Source of the DNA: Alphaproteobacteria bacterium
GTDB taxonomy: Bacteria; Pseudomonadota; Alphaproteobacteria; Rhodobacterales; Rhodobacteraceae
Direction: 5' to 3'
Assembly (NCBI GenBank): GCA_030425145.1
Contig: JAUHVK010000003.1
Location: 124,001 to 188,000, forward strand
DNA length: 64,000 bases
Below, piece after piece: positions 36,618 through 45,421 of this stretch (positions are counted from its first letter, which is position 1; each line of letters starts with the position of its first letter). The notes under the pieces were generated by a model, which was not told the origin of the DNA, searched no databases, and saw only the letters and a program-made list of their open reading frames with translations. The position numbers and the translations under genes were made by a program.

Positions 36618-36733
36618 TTTGCACCTCAGAGTTTGCAACTTTGCAAAATCGAGGCTCAAGCAAAGAAACTCTGCATAACAGCGGCGAGTTTGCAAAAGTT
36701 TGCAATTTGATAGCGCCAAAACTGCAAAGTTTT
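36618..36733. promoter_or_regulatory. Cluster of TTTGCAA motifs upstream of prpE
   Basis: TTTGC occurs at 36618, 36632, 36640, 36689 and 36699, with inverted GCAAA at 36660 and 36724. Two close pairs stand out: TTTGCAACTTTGCAAAA (36632-36648) and TTTGCAAAAGTTTGCAA (36689-36705). Tandem TTTGCAAA-like sites are bound by short-chain acyl-CoA responsive regulators (ScfR/PccR/RamB family) at propionate and acetate genes in other bacteria. The cluster lies 93-208 bp upstream of the prpE start. Confidence 0.6.
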
Positions 36734-36825
36734 TGCGGCCTTCTGCCGCGCGATGGATCGCGAGACTTGCCGCAACGTTCAGCGCGCCGTACCCCATGGG
36801 CAACACGTCACAGGAGGAAATCGGG

Positions 36826-38718
36826 ATGGGCTACCAAGAGGTGTATGAGAGTTGGAAATCCGACCCGGAAGGGTTCTGGATGCAGCAGGCCGAGGCGATT
36901 GACTGGGACCGCAAACCCAGCAAAGCGCTGTTCGAGGTCGGTGAGAACCTCTACGAATGGTTCGCGGACGGCCAGACAAACACATGCTGGAACGCGGTCG
37001 ACCGCCATGTCGAGGCTGGGCGCGGCGGACAGGTGGCGATCATCCATGACAGCCCGATCACCGGCACCCTGCACAAGATCACCTATGCCGAACTGCGCAA
37101 CCGCGTCGCCCGTCTGGCCGGTGCGCTGCGCGCCAAGGGTGTGGAAAAAGGCGACCGCGTCATCATCTATATGCCGATGGTGCCCGAAGCGCTGGAGGCG
37201 ATGCTCGCATGTTCGCGCCTTGGAGCCATCCACTCGGTGGTATTCGGCGGCTTCGCGGCCAACGAACTGGCCGTCCGCATCGACGACGCGAAACCCAAGG
37301 CAATCATCGCCGCCTCCTGCGGGCTCGAGCCGGGACGTGTGGTGCATTACAAACCGCTGCTCGACGGGGCCATCGACCTAGCCACCCACAAGCCGGATTT
37401 CTGCGTGATCTTCCAGCGCGAGCAGGAAGTCGCGCATCTGGAAGAAGGCCGCGACTATGACTGGCATGGGTTCCAATACGGCGTCGAACCCGCAGACTGT
37501 GTCCCGGTCGAAGGCAACCACCCCGCCTATATCCTCTACACCTCCGGCACCACAGGCGCGCCGAAAGGCGTGATCCGCCATACCGGCGGCCACCTGGTGG
37601 CGTTGAACTGGACGATGAAGAACATCTACAATGTCGATCCGGGCGATGTGTTCTGGGCGGCCTCGGACGTCGGCTGGGTCGTGGGCCACAGCTATATCTG
37701 CTACGCGCCGCTGGTGCACGGCAACACCACCATCGTGTTCGAGGGCAAGCCTGTGGGCACGCCGGACGCCGGCACGTTCTGGCGGGTCATTTCGGAACAC
37801 AAGGTCCGCAGTTTCTTCACCGCCCCTACCGCGTTCCGCGCGGTGAAGCGGGACGACCCCAAGGGCGAATATGTCGGCAAGTATGACATCTCCTGCCTGC
37901 GCGCGATCTACCTTGCGGGCGAACGGGCGGATCCGGACACGATCGAATGGGCGCAGAAGGTCACTGGCAAGCCGATCTATGACCACTGGTGGCAGACCGA
38001 AACGGGCTGGACCATCGCGGGTATGCCGGCAGGCATCGAAGCGCTGCCGGTCAAGATCGGCTCTCCCTCGGTGCCGATGCCGGGTTACGACGTGCAGATC
38101 CTCGACGAGGCGGGCCATCCGATGAAACCGGGTGAGCTGGGTGCGATTGCGGTCAAACTGCCCCTTCCCCCGGGCACGCTGCCGACGCTGTGGAATGCCG
38201 AGGACCGGTTCCGCAAATCCTACCTGTCGCACTTCCCCGGCTATTATGAGACCGGCGATGCGGGCATGATCGACGAGGACGGATACCTCTACATCATGGC
38301 GCGCACCGATGACGTGATCAACGTCGCGGGCCACCGCCTGTCGACGGGTGGTATGGAAGAAGTTCTGGCCGCCCACCCCGACGTGGCAGAATGCGCGGTG
38401 ATCGGCGTGACCGATCAGCTCAAGGGCCAGTTGCCGATGGGCTTTGTCTGCCTGACCACTGGCGTGAACCGCCCGCATGACGAGATCACCAAGGAATGTG
38501 TGAAGCTGGTGCGCGACAAGATCGGCCCGGTTGCGGCGTTCAAGCTCTGCGCGGTCGTGGACCGTCTGCCGAAGACCCGGTCCGGCAAGATCCTGCGGGC
38601 AACCATGGTCAAGATCGCGGACAGCGAAGAGTTCAAGATGCCCGCAACCATCGACGATCCGGCCATTCTGGACGAGATCAAGGTCGCCTTGCAGGCGATG
38701 GGTTACGCGAAAGGCTAA
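36826..38718 (+). CDS. prpE: Propionyl-CoA synthetase
   Basis: The 630-residue AMP-forming acyl-CoA synthetase activates propionate. The opening GYQEVYESWKSDPEGFW and the length match PrpE more than acetyl-CoA synthetase. Adenylation motifs present are YILYTSGTTGAPKGVIRHTG, DHWWQTETGW, YYETGDAG and the acetylatable lysine motif RLPKTRSGKILRATM. The ATG at 36826 has a perfect AGGAGG 8 bp upstream; an in-frame ATG at 36796 is less well placed. The upstream TTTGCAA cluster points to control by propionyl-CoA or related acyl-CoA. Confidence 0.93.
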   Translation: MGYQEVYESWKSDPEGFWMQQAEAIDWDRKPSKALFEVGENLYEWFADGQTNTCWNAVDRHVEAGRGGQVAIIHDSPITGTLHKITYAELRNRVARLAGALRAKGVEKGDRVIIYMPMVPEALEAMLACSRLGAIHSVVFGGFAANELAVRIDDAKPKAIIAASCGLEPGRVVHYKPLLDGAIDLATHKPDFCVIFQREQEVAHLEEGRDYDWHGFQYGVEPADCVPVEGNHPAYILYTSGTTGAPKGVIRHTGGHLVALNWTMKNIYNVDPGDVFWAASDVGWVVGHSYICYAPLVHGNTTIVFEGKPVGTPDAGTFWRVISEHKVRSFFTAPTAFRAVKRDDPKGEYVGKYDISCLRAIYLAGERADPDTIEWAQKVTGKPIYDHWWQTETGWTIAGMPAGIEALPVKIGSPSVPMPGYDVQILDEAGHPMKPGELGAIAVKLPLPPGTLPTLWNAEDRFRKSYLSHFPGYYETGDAGMIDEDGYLYIMARTDDVINVAGHRLSTGGMEEVLAAHPDVAECAVIGVTDQLKGQLPMGFVCLTTGVNRPHDEITKECVKLVRDKIGPVAAFKLCAVVDRLPKTRSGKILRATMVKIADSEEFKMPATIDDPAILDEIKVALQAMGYAKG

Positions 38719-38729
38719 AGCCGGGGAAC

Positions 38730-38790
38730 GGATGCGCCGGCGCATCCTTTTTCCGTTGACGGAAAAACCCCGCGCCTGTGGCGCGGGGTT
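38730..38790. repeat. Triple palindrome element F (after prpE), last hairpin terminator-like
   Basis: GGATGCGCCGGCGCATCC (38730-38747) is perfect and runs into five T residues. TTTTTCCGTTGACGGAAAAA (38748-38767) has 9-bp arms around TG. A third hairpin (38766-38790) has arms AACCCCGCGCC and GGCGCGGGGTT with a TGT loop. The first or third could terminate prpE; the first two match the pair type at 5.24 and 32.45 kb. Confidence 0.82.
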
Positions 38791-38873
38791 ACGCTTTGGT
38801 GCCAACCGGCCTGACCAGTTTACAGCCTCAGCCTTTCACCCCACTATGGGACTCCGTCACGCAGGAGACCGCC

Positions 38874-39674
38874 ATGACCCGCCCCATCGTTTATCACATT
38901 CCCGTCTGCCCGTTTTCGCAACGCCTTGAAATCATGCTGGCACTCAAGGGACAGAGCGATGCGGTGGAATTCCGGGTAGTAGACATTACCAAACCGCGTG
39001 ACCCCGACCTGCTGCGCAAGACGCGCGGCACTACGGCCTTGCCTGTTCTTGAATTGCCGGGCGAACAGATCATCAAGGAAAGCCTTGTCATCCTGGAGTA
39101 TCTCGACAGCACCGTTGGGGACCAACCGATCCGCCAAAGCGATCCGTATCGCCACGCGGTCGAGCAGATGCTGATCGCCCGTGAGGGACCGTTCACGATG
39201 GCAGGGTATCTCTTTGTGATGAACCAGGACCCAAGCGCGCGCGAAAGCTATCGCGAGAAGATACTGGGCCTGTATCGGGACATCGACGCGTTTCTGACCC
39301 AACATGCGCCGGACGGACCTTTCCTATTCGAGGATTTTGGACTGGCCGAGGCGGTGTTCACGCCGATGTTCATGCGGTTCTGGTTTCTGGACTACTACGA
39401 AGGATTCACACTCCCCGACACAGCAGACTATGCCCGCGTGCGCGAGTGGCAGCAGGCCTGTCTTGCGCATCCAGCGGCGCAGCAGGTCACGCGTGAGGAA
39501 ATCGTGAAGCTCTATTATGATTATGCGCTTGGAGCTGGGAATGGTGCGCTGCCCAAAGGACGGCGGGTGTCGAGCTTTGTGTTTGAGCCGGATTGGCGGA
39601 CCCGCCCCTGGCCGCCCGCAAACAAATATGACGGCACCGCATCGGACGCCGCGTTGGGTTTGGTCGCCGCCTGA
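38874..39674 (+). CDS. Glutathione S-transferase family protein
   Basis: The 266-residue protein has an N-terminal thioredoxin-like GST domain (IVYHIPVCPFSQRLEIMLAL) with a CPFS active-site motif like that of omega-class GSTs, the cis-proline region TTALPVLEL and ESLVILEYLD, then an all-helical C-terminal domain. CAGGAGA precedes the ATG at 38874. The C-terminal ~50 residues (VSSFVFEPDWRTRPWPP) extend past the usual GST end. Substrate is unknown. Confidence 0.85.
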   Translation: MTRPIVYHIPVCPFSQRLEIMLALKGQSDAVEFRVVDITKPRDPDLLRKTRGTTALPVLELPGEQIIKESLVILEYLDSTVGDQPIRQSDPYRHAVEQMLIAREGPFTMAGYLFVMNQDPSARESYREKILGLYRDIDAFLTQHAPDGPFLFEDFGLAEAVFTPMFMRFWFLDYYEGFTLPDTADYARVREWQQACLAHPAAQQVTREEIVKLYYDYALGAGNGALPKGRRVSSFVFEPDWRTRPWPPANKYDGTASDAALGLVAA

Positions 39675-39699
39675 ACGGTCCCCCGATTAGCAAGACAGC

Positions 39700-39729
39700 C
39701 AAAAAGAAAGGGCGCCGGTAAGGCGCCCT
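39700..39729 (-). terminator. Intrinsic terminator of the degP transcript
   Basis: Read on the minus strand, AGGGCGCC (rc of 39722-39729) pairs with GGCGCCCT (rc of 39709-39716) across a 5-base loop, and is followed by TTCTTTTT. It lies 25 bp after the degP stop. Confidence 0.8.
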
Positions 39730-39754
39730 ATCCAATTGTCATACGTGCTGACGA

Positions 39755-41221
39755 TCACTCGTCGTCGGTGATGCTCAGAGCGACGAAGCGCGGATCACCG
39801 GCGCGGCGGACCAGAAGCAGGATCGACTTGCGGCCAGCTTCCTTGGCTTCGTCGATACGCTCTTCCAGATCGCTGAGCGCCAGAACCTGAGCCTGACCGG
39901 CTTCGGTGATGACGTCACCTGCCCGCAGGCCCTTTTCGAAGGCTTCAGACGTCTCGTCCACGTCCATCACGGCCAGACCCTTGGCGCTTTCCGGCAGTTC
40001 CAGCTGTTCGCGGATTTCCGATGTCAGCGGGCTGAGAGTCAGGCCCATCAGGTCCATCGACATCGGTGCCTCTTCTTCCGGGCCAGGCTGGGATGCGGGA
40101 ACTGCGGTTTCGGCTTCCTCGCGGCGACCCAGTGTCACCAGAAGTGTCTGTGTGGCGCCATCGCGATTGACGACAACGCGCACGGCTTTGCCGACCTCGG
40201 TGTTGCCAACCTGGCGGACAAGACCACGCGTGTCCTCGACGTCGCGACCATCAAAGCTGATGATCACGTCGCCTGCCTGCATACCGGCTTCCATTGCGGG
40301 ACCTTCCGGCACATCGGAGACCAGAGCACCTTTGGCCGAGGCCAGACCCAGCGCTTCGGCCACGTCGTCGGTCACGTCCTGGATACGGACACCGAGCCAG
40401 CCGCGACGGGTTTCACCGAACTCCTTGAGTTGGTCGACAACGCGGGTCACCACGTTCGACGCCATCGAGAAGCCGATACCAATCGAGCCACCGTTGGGCG
40501 ACAGGATCGCGGTGTTCACGCCAATGACATCGCCGTTCATGTCAAACAGCGGGCCACCAGAGTTGCCACGGTTGATGGCGGCGTCGGTCTGGATGTAGTC
40601 GTCATAGGTGCCGCTGAGCGCGCGATTGCGGGCCGATACGATCCCTGCGGAGACCGAGAAGCCCTGCCCGAGCGGGTTACCCATCGCCATGACCCAATCG
40701 CCGACGCGGGCGGTGTCGCTGTCGCCGAACTTGACGAATTTCAGCGGCGTTTCGCTTTCCACCTTAAGCAGCGCGATGTCGGTGTTGGGGTCGGTGCCGA
40801 CGATGACTGCGGGCAGTTCGAAGCCTTCGAAGAATTCGATCAGGACTTCATCTGCGCCTTCGATCACGTGGTTGTTTGTCACGATGAATCCGTCTTCGGA
40901 AATCACGAAACCGGAGCCGAGCGCGGAGGACCGGCGCGCGCGGTTGCCCTCACCATTGCGGTCCTGGAATTCACGGAAGAAATCCTCGAACGGCGAACCC
41001 TCGGGCACGATACCCTGTGGGCCAGTGCGACCTGCCACCGTGGTCGAGGTGGTGATGTTTACGACTGCCGGGCTGACTTTCTCGGCCAGGTTCGCAAAAC
41101 TTTCCTGCGCTTGCCCCATGAGGGACTGCGCAACAATCAGAATCATGGACAACGAGGTCAGCCAGAACATGCGCAAAGGCGTGCTCTGTTCTCGTTGGAT
41201 GGTTGCTGCCTGTGAGGTCAA
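39755..41221 (-). CDS. degP: Do/DegP-like periplasmic serine protease
   Basis: The protease has a trypsin-like domain and two PDZ domains. The triad is visible: histidine in TNNHVIEGADEV, aspartate in DIALLKVE, serine in GNSGGPLFD. PDZ domains lie at about residues 275-365 and 390-480. It degrades or refolds misfolded periplasmic proteins. I favour a TTG start at 41221, because AAGGAG sits 6 bases upstream and the product (488 residues) then begins TSQAATIQREQSTPLR before the signal helix FWLTSLSMILIVAQSL. An ATG at 41272 would add 17 residues. hflCK and DUF2065 lie upstream on the same strand. Confidence 0.92.
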   Translation of the reverse strand: MTSQAATIQREQSTPLRMFWLTSLSMILIVAQSLMGQAQESFANLAEKVSPAVVNITTSTTVAGRTGPQGIVPEGSPFEDFFREFQDRNGEGNRARRSSALGSGFVISEDGFIVTNNHVIEGADEVLIEFFEGFELPAVIVGTDPNTDIALLKVESETPLKFVKFGDSDTARVGDWVMAMGNPLGQGFSVSAGIVSARNRALSGTYDDYIQTDAAINRGNSGGPLFDMNGDVIGVNTAILSPNGGSIGIGFSMASNVVTRVVDQLKEFGETRRGWLGVRIQDVTDDVAEALGLASAKGALVSDVPEGPAMEAGMQAGDVIISFDGRDVEDTRGLVRQVGNTEVGKAVRVVVNRDGATQTLLVTLGRREEAETAVPASQPGPEEEAPMSMDLMGLTLSPLTSEIREQLELPESAKGLAVMDVDETSEAFEKGLRAGDVITEAGQAQVLALSDLEERIDEAKEAGRKSILLLVRRAGDPRFVALSITDDE

Positions 41222-41371
41222 GGGAAACTCCTTCGTCTTTGGTGCGGTGGGATGGCCGCACCTGCCTGTCATTGCATTAATGTAGGTGCGCCCACGCAAC
41301 ACGCAATTAGGAAAGCGGCGGATCAAGCTTATGTGACTTGATCGTGACGTAAACTCTGGGAACGGGCCCGG

Positions 41372-41563
41372 TCAGACGGCCTGCGCAAGCCAAAGCATGG
41401 CGACGCCGGTTGCCAGCGCCGACAGGCCAACCATGCGGCGCATGTCGATGGGCATGGCACGCAGCGCTTCGAGCATCCGCTCGATAAGCGAAGGGGCCAG
41501 CGCATAGGCCAGCCCCTCGATGATCAGCACGAGTGCAATCCCTTGGATCACGGTCTCGATCAA
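41372..41563 (-). CDS. DUF2065 small membrane protein
   Basis: The 63-residue protein has two membrane helices (IALVLIIEGLAYALAP and LSALATGVAMLWLAQ) and an amphipathic RMLEALRAMPIDMRRMVG link, typical of DUF2065. It overlaps the hflC stop by four bases (ATGA), as in many genomes where this family follows hflKC. Function is unknown; the position suggests a role with the HflKC complex. Confidence 0.85.
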   Translation of the reverse strand: MIETVIQGIALVLIIEGLAYALAPSLIERMLEALRAMPIDMRRMVGLSALATGVAMLWLAQAV

Positions 41564-42591
41564 TTGGAGGCATCCTCTGCCGGTGCCTGGTTCTCCAGTT
41601 CTTCCTCAAGCCGTTCACGCTCGGCCTCGGGCAGGTTTGGAGAGATCGTCGCCTCTGGGGCCATTTCACGCAGACGGTCCACGTCGAACTCGGTCGCGGC
41701 GATGCTGCCCAGACCATCGGCGCGCACGGCACCGAACATCTGGCCAAGGAAATCGCTGTCAGGCGAGAAGACCATTGTGGAATTGTCCTTGTTCAGCGAC
41801 CGCTCCATCGCTTCGAGCGAGCGATAGAAGGCAAAGAACTCGGGGTTGTTGCCATAGGCTTCGGCATAGATCCGGTTGCGTTCCGCATCCGCCTCACCGC
41901 GGGTGATATTGGCGTCACGTTCAGAGTTGGAGACGGTTTCCACCACGGTCCGGTCAGCTGCCGCGCGTACACGCTGGGCCGCTTCGTTACCGCGGGCGAT
42001 TTCGTCAGCCGCTTCGCGTTCACGTTCTGCCCGCATCCGCGCAAAGGTGGCTGCAAGGTTCTGTTCGGGCAGGTTGGTCTGCTTCAGACGCACGTCAACG
42101 ATTTCAAGCCCGAGGCCCGCCGCACTGGTGCGCGCCTGATCCCGGATACGCAATGCGAGATCGCGGCGCGCGGGGGACAGGATGGTGTCGGATGTCACCT
42201 GATCCGCACCCAGCACTTCGCGGATCTGCGCGTTGAGAACCGAAGACAGACGGTCTTCGGCGACGCGGGTGCCGCCGATGCCAACGGCCTGACGGAACTG
42301 GACCACATCTGCGATCCGGTAGCGGGTGAAGGCGTCGACAACCAGACGGCGGTCATCGGAGGGTGTGACCTCGATCGTGTCAGTGTCGAGCGACAGGATG
42401 CGGCCGTCATAACGCACGACCTCCTGAATGACCGGGATCTTGAAGTTCAGACCCGGCTCTTCGACGACCTGCTTGATCTGACCGAATTGCAGGACGAGCA
42501 CTTTCTCGCGTTCATCCACGATGAAGATCGACGAAAGGATACCGACGATGGCAAGAACACCGATCGGAAGAAGGAAAGCGGATTTTCGCAT
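41560..42591 (-). CDS. hflC: HflC, SPFH-domain subunit of the HflKC complex
   Basis: The 343-residue protein has an N-terminal membrane helix (AFLLPIGVLAIVGILSSIF) and an SPFH/band 7 domain (VQFRQAV, ADVVQFR, AAEVQRVRAAADR-like coiled-coil rich in alanine and glutamate). With HflK it forms large cages around the FtsH protease in the inner membrane. It overlaps hflK by one base (TGATG). Confidence 0.95.
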   Translation of the reverse strand: MRKSAFLLPIGVLAIVGILSSIFIVDEREKVLVLQFGQIKQVVEEPGLNFKIPVIQEVVRYDGRILSLDTDTIEVTPSDDRRLVVDAFTRYRIADVVQFRQAVGIGGTRVAEDRLSSVLNAQIREVLGADQVTSDTILSPARRDLALRIRDQARTSAAGLGLEIVDVRLKQTNLPEQNLAATFARMRAEREREAADEIARGNEAAQRVRAAADRTVVETVSNSERDANITRGEADAERNRIYAEAYGNNPEFFAFYRSLEAMERSLNKDNSTMVFSPDSDFLGQMFGAVRADGLGSIAATEFDVDRLREMAPEATISPNLPEAERERLEEELENQAPAEDASN

Positions 42592-43772
42592 CAGTTCGAC
42601 CCTCCGGTTGTCTGGCCAGAGCGGCGCAGTTCGTTCAGGGGCAGATAGGGCAGCACGCCCTGCCCGGCGCCGTTGCCCGCATCGTCAAGCAGGATCTTGT
42701 CCATGTCGCCTAGAGTTCTTTCGATGGTCTCGAGATAGAGGCGCCGCTGGGTGACTTCCGGCGCTTCGTTGAATTCCTGTGCCACAGCGATAAAGCGGCT
42801 GGCTTCACCGATGGCTTCGTTGATCACGCGGGCGCGGTAGCCTTCAGCCTCTTCGAGAATCTGCGCGGCAGAACCACGCGCCTCGGCGAGAACGCGGTTG
42901 GCATAGGCGTCGGCCTGACGCTGCAAGCGGTCGCGTTCCTGTTCGGCGGCCTGCACTTCGCGGAAGGCGTCGATCACCTCGGCGGGCGGGTCGGCGGTAT
43001 CAAGGTTGACCCGGACGATGGTGATGCCGCTCTGGTACTCATCCAGCGTTGCCTGGATGTTTTCGCGTGCAGTATCGGCAATCAGACCACGATCCCGGTT
43101 GAGAATCGGCGCAAGGTTGGTTGCCGCGATGATTTCGCGCATGACTGCCTCAGACACCGCCTGTACAGTGGTCTGCGGGTCGCGCAGGTTGAACAGCAGT
43201 TTCGCCGGATCGTTAATATTCCAGACCACCTGGAAGTCGATATCGACGATGTTGGCGTCCGTGGTGAGCATCAGCCCGTCACCGCCAACGCTGCCGCGTC
43301 CGCTGCCAATGTTTTCGGTCCGTTCAGAGGTCACGTTGACCACTTCGGCCGTCACAAAGGGCCAGGGTGCGAAGTTCAGACCGGGATTGCCGATGGCGTA
43401 GTATTCCCCGAGGAAAAGCTCGACCGACTGTTCTTCCGGTCGGACCGTGTAGAAGCTGGAAAACGCCCAAAGCGCCAGACCACCAAGTGCGGCCAGACCG
43501 ATTGTGCCGCGGGTAAACTTGAAGCCGTCGCCGCCGCCACCGCCGCCACCGCCAGAGCCTCTGGTGCCGCCGCCATCGCCACGGCCGCCCATCAGAACGC
43601 GAAGACGTTCCTGGCCTTTCTTCATCAATTCGTCGATTTCGGGAATCTGCGGTTGGTTGTCGTCGCTTGGCCGCCGGCCGCCGCCATTGTTGCCGCCGCG
43701 CGGGCGATCGTCGCCACGGTTTCCACCGTTGTTTCCGCCGCCGCCCCACGGGCCGCCACTGTTACCTGCCAT
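42591..43772 (-). CDS. hflK: HflK, SPFH-domain subunit of the HflKC complex
   Basis: The 393-residue protein has a cytoplasmic N-terminus of ~90 residues made almost of glycine, asparagine, arginine and aspartate (NNGGNRGDDRPRGGNNGGG), one membrane helix (LAALGGLALWAFSSFY), then the SPFH domain (TVRPEEQSVELFLGEY, DIDFQVVWNI) and a coiled-coil. It partners HflC to restrain FtsH. The glycine-rich leader makes long runs of GCC/GCG triplets around 43540-43750. Confidence 0.95.
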   Translation of the reverse strand: MAGNSGGPWGGGGNNGGNRGDDRPRGGNNGGGRRPSDDNQPQIPEIDELMKKGQERLRVLMGGRGDGGGTRGSGGGGGGGGDGFKFTRGTIGLAALGGLALWAFSSFYTVRPEEQSVELFLGEYYAIGNPGLNFAPWPFVTAEVVNVTSERTENIGSGRGSVGGDGLMLTTDANIVDIDFQVVWNINDPAKLLFNLRDPQTTVQAVSEAVMREIIAATNLAPILNRDRGLIADTARENIQATLDEYQSGITIVRVNLDTADPPAEVIDAFREVQAAEQERDRLQRQADAYANRVLAEARGSAAQILEEAEGYRARVINEAIGEASRFIAVAQEFNEAPEVTQRRLYLETIERTLGDMDKILLDDAGNGAGQGVLPYLPLNELRRSGQTTGGSN

Positions 43773-43843
43773 CTGGTCTCTTCCCCTCTCGGAACATTCG
43801 GTCTTTCATGTCACGTTCTTACCTGTGGGCAAAGCTTGGAAAT

Positions 43844-45283
43844 TCAAGCCGTGCGCATCGGTTTGCGCATTGTGACCATCTCTTCGGACATGGTCGGGTG
43901 AACCGCAACCGTGCGGTCAAAATCCTCTTTCGTCGCGCCCATTTTTATCGCGATTCCCGCCATCTGGATCATTTCGCCAGCACCGGGCGCGACGATGTGA
44001 CAGCCCAGAACCTTGCGGGTTTCCTGGCTGACGATGAGTTTCATCAGCACACGACCCGGTTTGTCGGCGAAAGCCGTCTGCATCGGGCGGAACGATGTGC
44101 AGTATACCTCAATCGGCTCCTGATCGCGCGCCTGTTCTTCGGTCAGGCCGACAGTGCCCAATTCAGGCTGCGTAAACACGGCGGACGGGATCAGGTCATG
44201 ATCAACCGGAGTCGGGTTGCCGTGGAACACGGTTTCGACAAAGGCCATACCTTCGCGGATTGCCACCGGCGTCAGGTTCACGCGGTCGGTCACATCGCCG
44301 ATGGCGTAGATCGACGGCACCTTGGTCTGGCTGTATTCGTCCACTTCGACAGCCCCACCCCGGCCCAGTGTGACGCCAACCTCTTCGAGGCCCATGTCGT
44401 CACTGTTGGGGCGACGCCCTGTCGCGAACAGCACTTGGTCGAAAACTTTGACATGGCCATTGGTGGATTTCACCTTGAGCGGCCCCTCTTGCGGAGCATC
44501 GCTTGCAGGCATCGCATATTGTGTGGCCTCGACAGGGGCGTCAAAGCCCTCGTCATCTTCGCCGCGATAGCAGCCCATTTCGACGATATTGGTGCCGGTG
44601 TGCAGGTCGACACCCAATTCGCGCATCGACTCTGCGATCAGGCCTCGCGCCTCGTCATCGAACCCACGCAGGATCTGCGCACCGCGATAATACTGTGTCA
44701 CCTCAACGCCCAAACCAGCGAGGATGCACGCGAATTCGCAGGCGATATAGCCGCCGCCGATGATGAGGATCGACTTGGGCAGTTTTTCGAGATGGAAAAT
44801 GTCATCCGACACAATGCCCAGATGGGCGTTCGGCAGATCGGGGCGCACCGGACGTCCGCCCGTGGCAATCAGGATGTGTTTTGCCGTGAAAGTCTCGCCG
44901 GTTGAGAGTTCAACCGTGTGTGCGTCTTTCACGCGCGCGCGGGCATCGTATGTGGTCACCCCAGACCCGGCGAGGAGCTTGCGATAGACGCCTTCGAGCC
45001 GATCCAGTTCTTTGTTCAGGTGGCCCGAAAAGGTCTGCCAGTCAAAGCCCCGGTTGAGCATGTCCCAACCGTAATGGGTGGCCTCCTCGACCATGCCGCC
45101 ATAGCCGCTGGCGAACACCATCAGCTTTTTCGGCACACAGCCCCGGATCACGCAGGTGCCGCCATAGCGGTCTTCTTCGGCCAGCGCGACCTTGGCCCCG
45201 GCCTCACCCGCCGCGACGCGCGCCGCCCGGACCCCACCGGACCCGCCCCCGATCACAAAGAGATCGTAGTCGAATGTGCTCAT
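43844..45283 (-). CDS. gor: Glutathione-disulfide reductase
   Basis: The 479-residue flavoprotein reduces GSSG with NADPH. It has the FAD fingerprint DLFVIGGGSGGVRAARVA, the redox-active CVIRGC within GGTCVIRGCVPKKLM, the NADPH-binding ILIIGGGYIACEFA, and the C-terminal histidine-glutamate in AVHPTMSEEMV. About 30 extra acidic residues (~236-270, with DDEGFDAPVEATQY) sit in the second NADPH-domain region. ATG 45283 follows AAGGAG. It is divergent from the TTC38-like gene. Confidence 0.95.
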   Translation of the reverse strand: MSTFDYDLFVIGGGSGGVRAARVAAGEAGAKVALAEEDRYGGTCVIRGCVPKKLMVFASGYGGMVEEATHYGWDMLNRGFDWQTFSGHLNKELDRLEGVYRKLLAGSGVTTYDARARVKDAHTVELSTGETFTAKHILIATGGRPVRPDLPNAHLGIVSDDIFHLEKLPKSILIIGGGYIACEFACILAGLGVEVTQYYRGAQILRGFDDEARGLIAESMRELGVDLHTGTNIVEMGCYRGEDDEGFDAPVEATQYAMPASDAPQEGPLKVKSTNGHVKVFDQVLFATGRRPNSDDMGLEEVGVTLGRGGAVEVDEYSQTKVPSIYAIGDVTDRVNLTPVAIREGMAFVETVFHGNPTPVDHDLIPSAVFTQPELGTVGLTEEQARDQEPIEVYCTSFRPMQTAFADKPGRVLMKLIVSQETRKVLGCHIVAPGAGEMIQMAGIAIKMGATKEDFDRTVAVHPTMSEEMVTMRKPMRTA

Positions 45284-45421
45284 GGTCGGCTCCTTCTCAT
45301 GGTCGCGCATTGATATTTCATATGCAGGCTGGGAAGGCCAGAGAGGGAAACTCACGTCCGGTCACGTGCGTGTTGTCGGACTTGGCTTCTTTGACTATGC
45401 TTTCCCGATTGGGAGGCTGCG

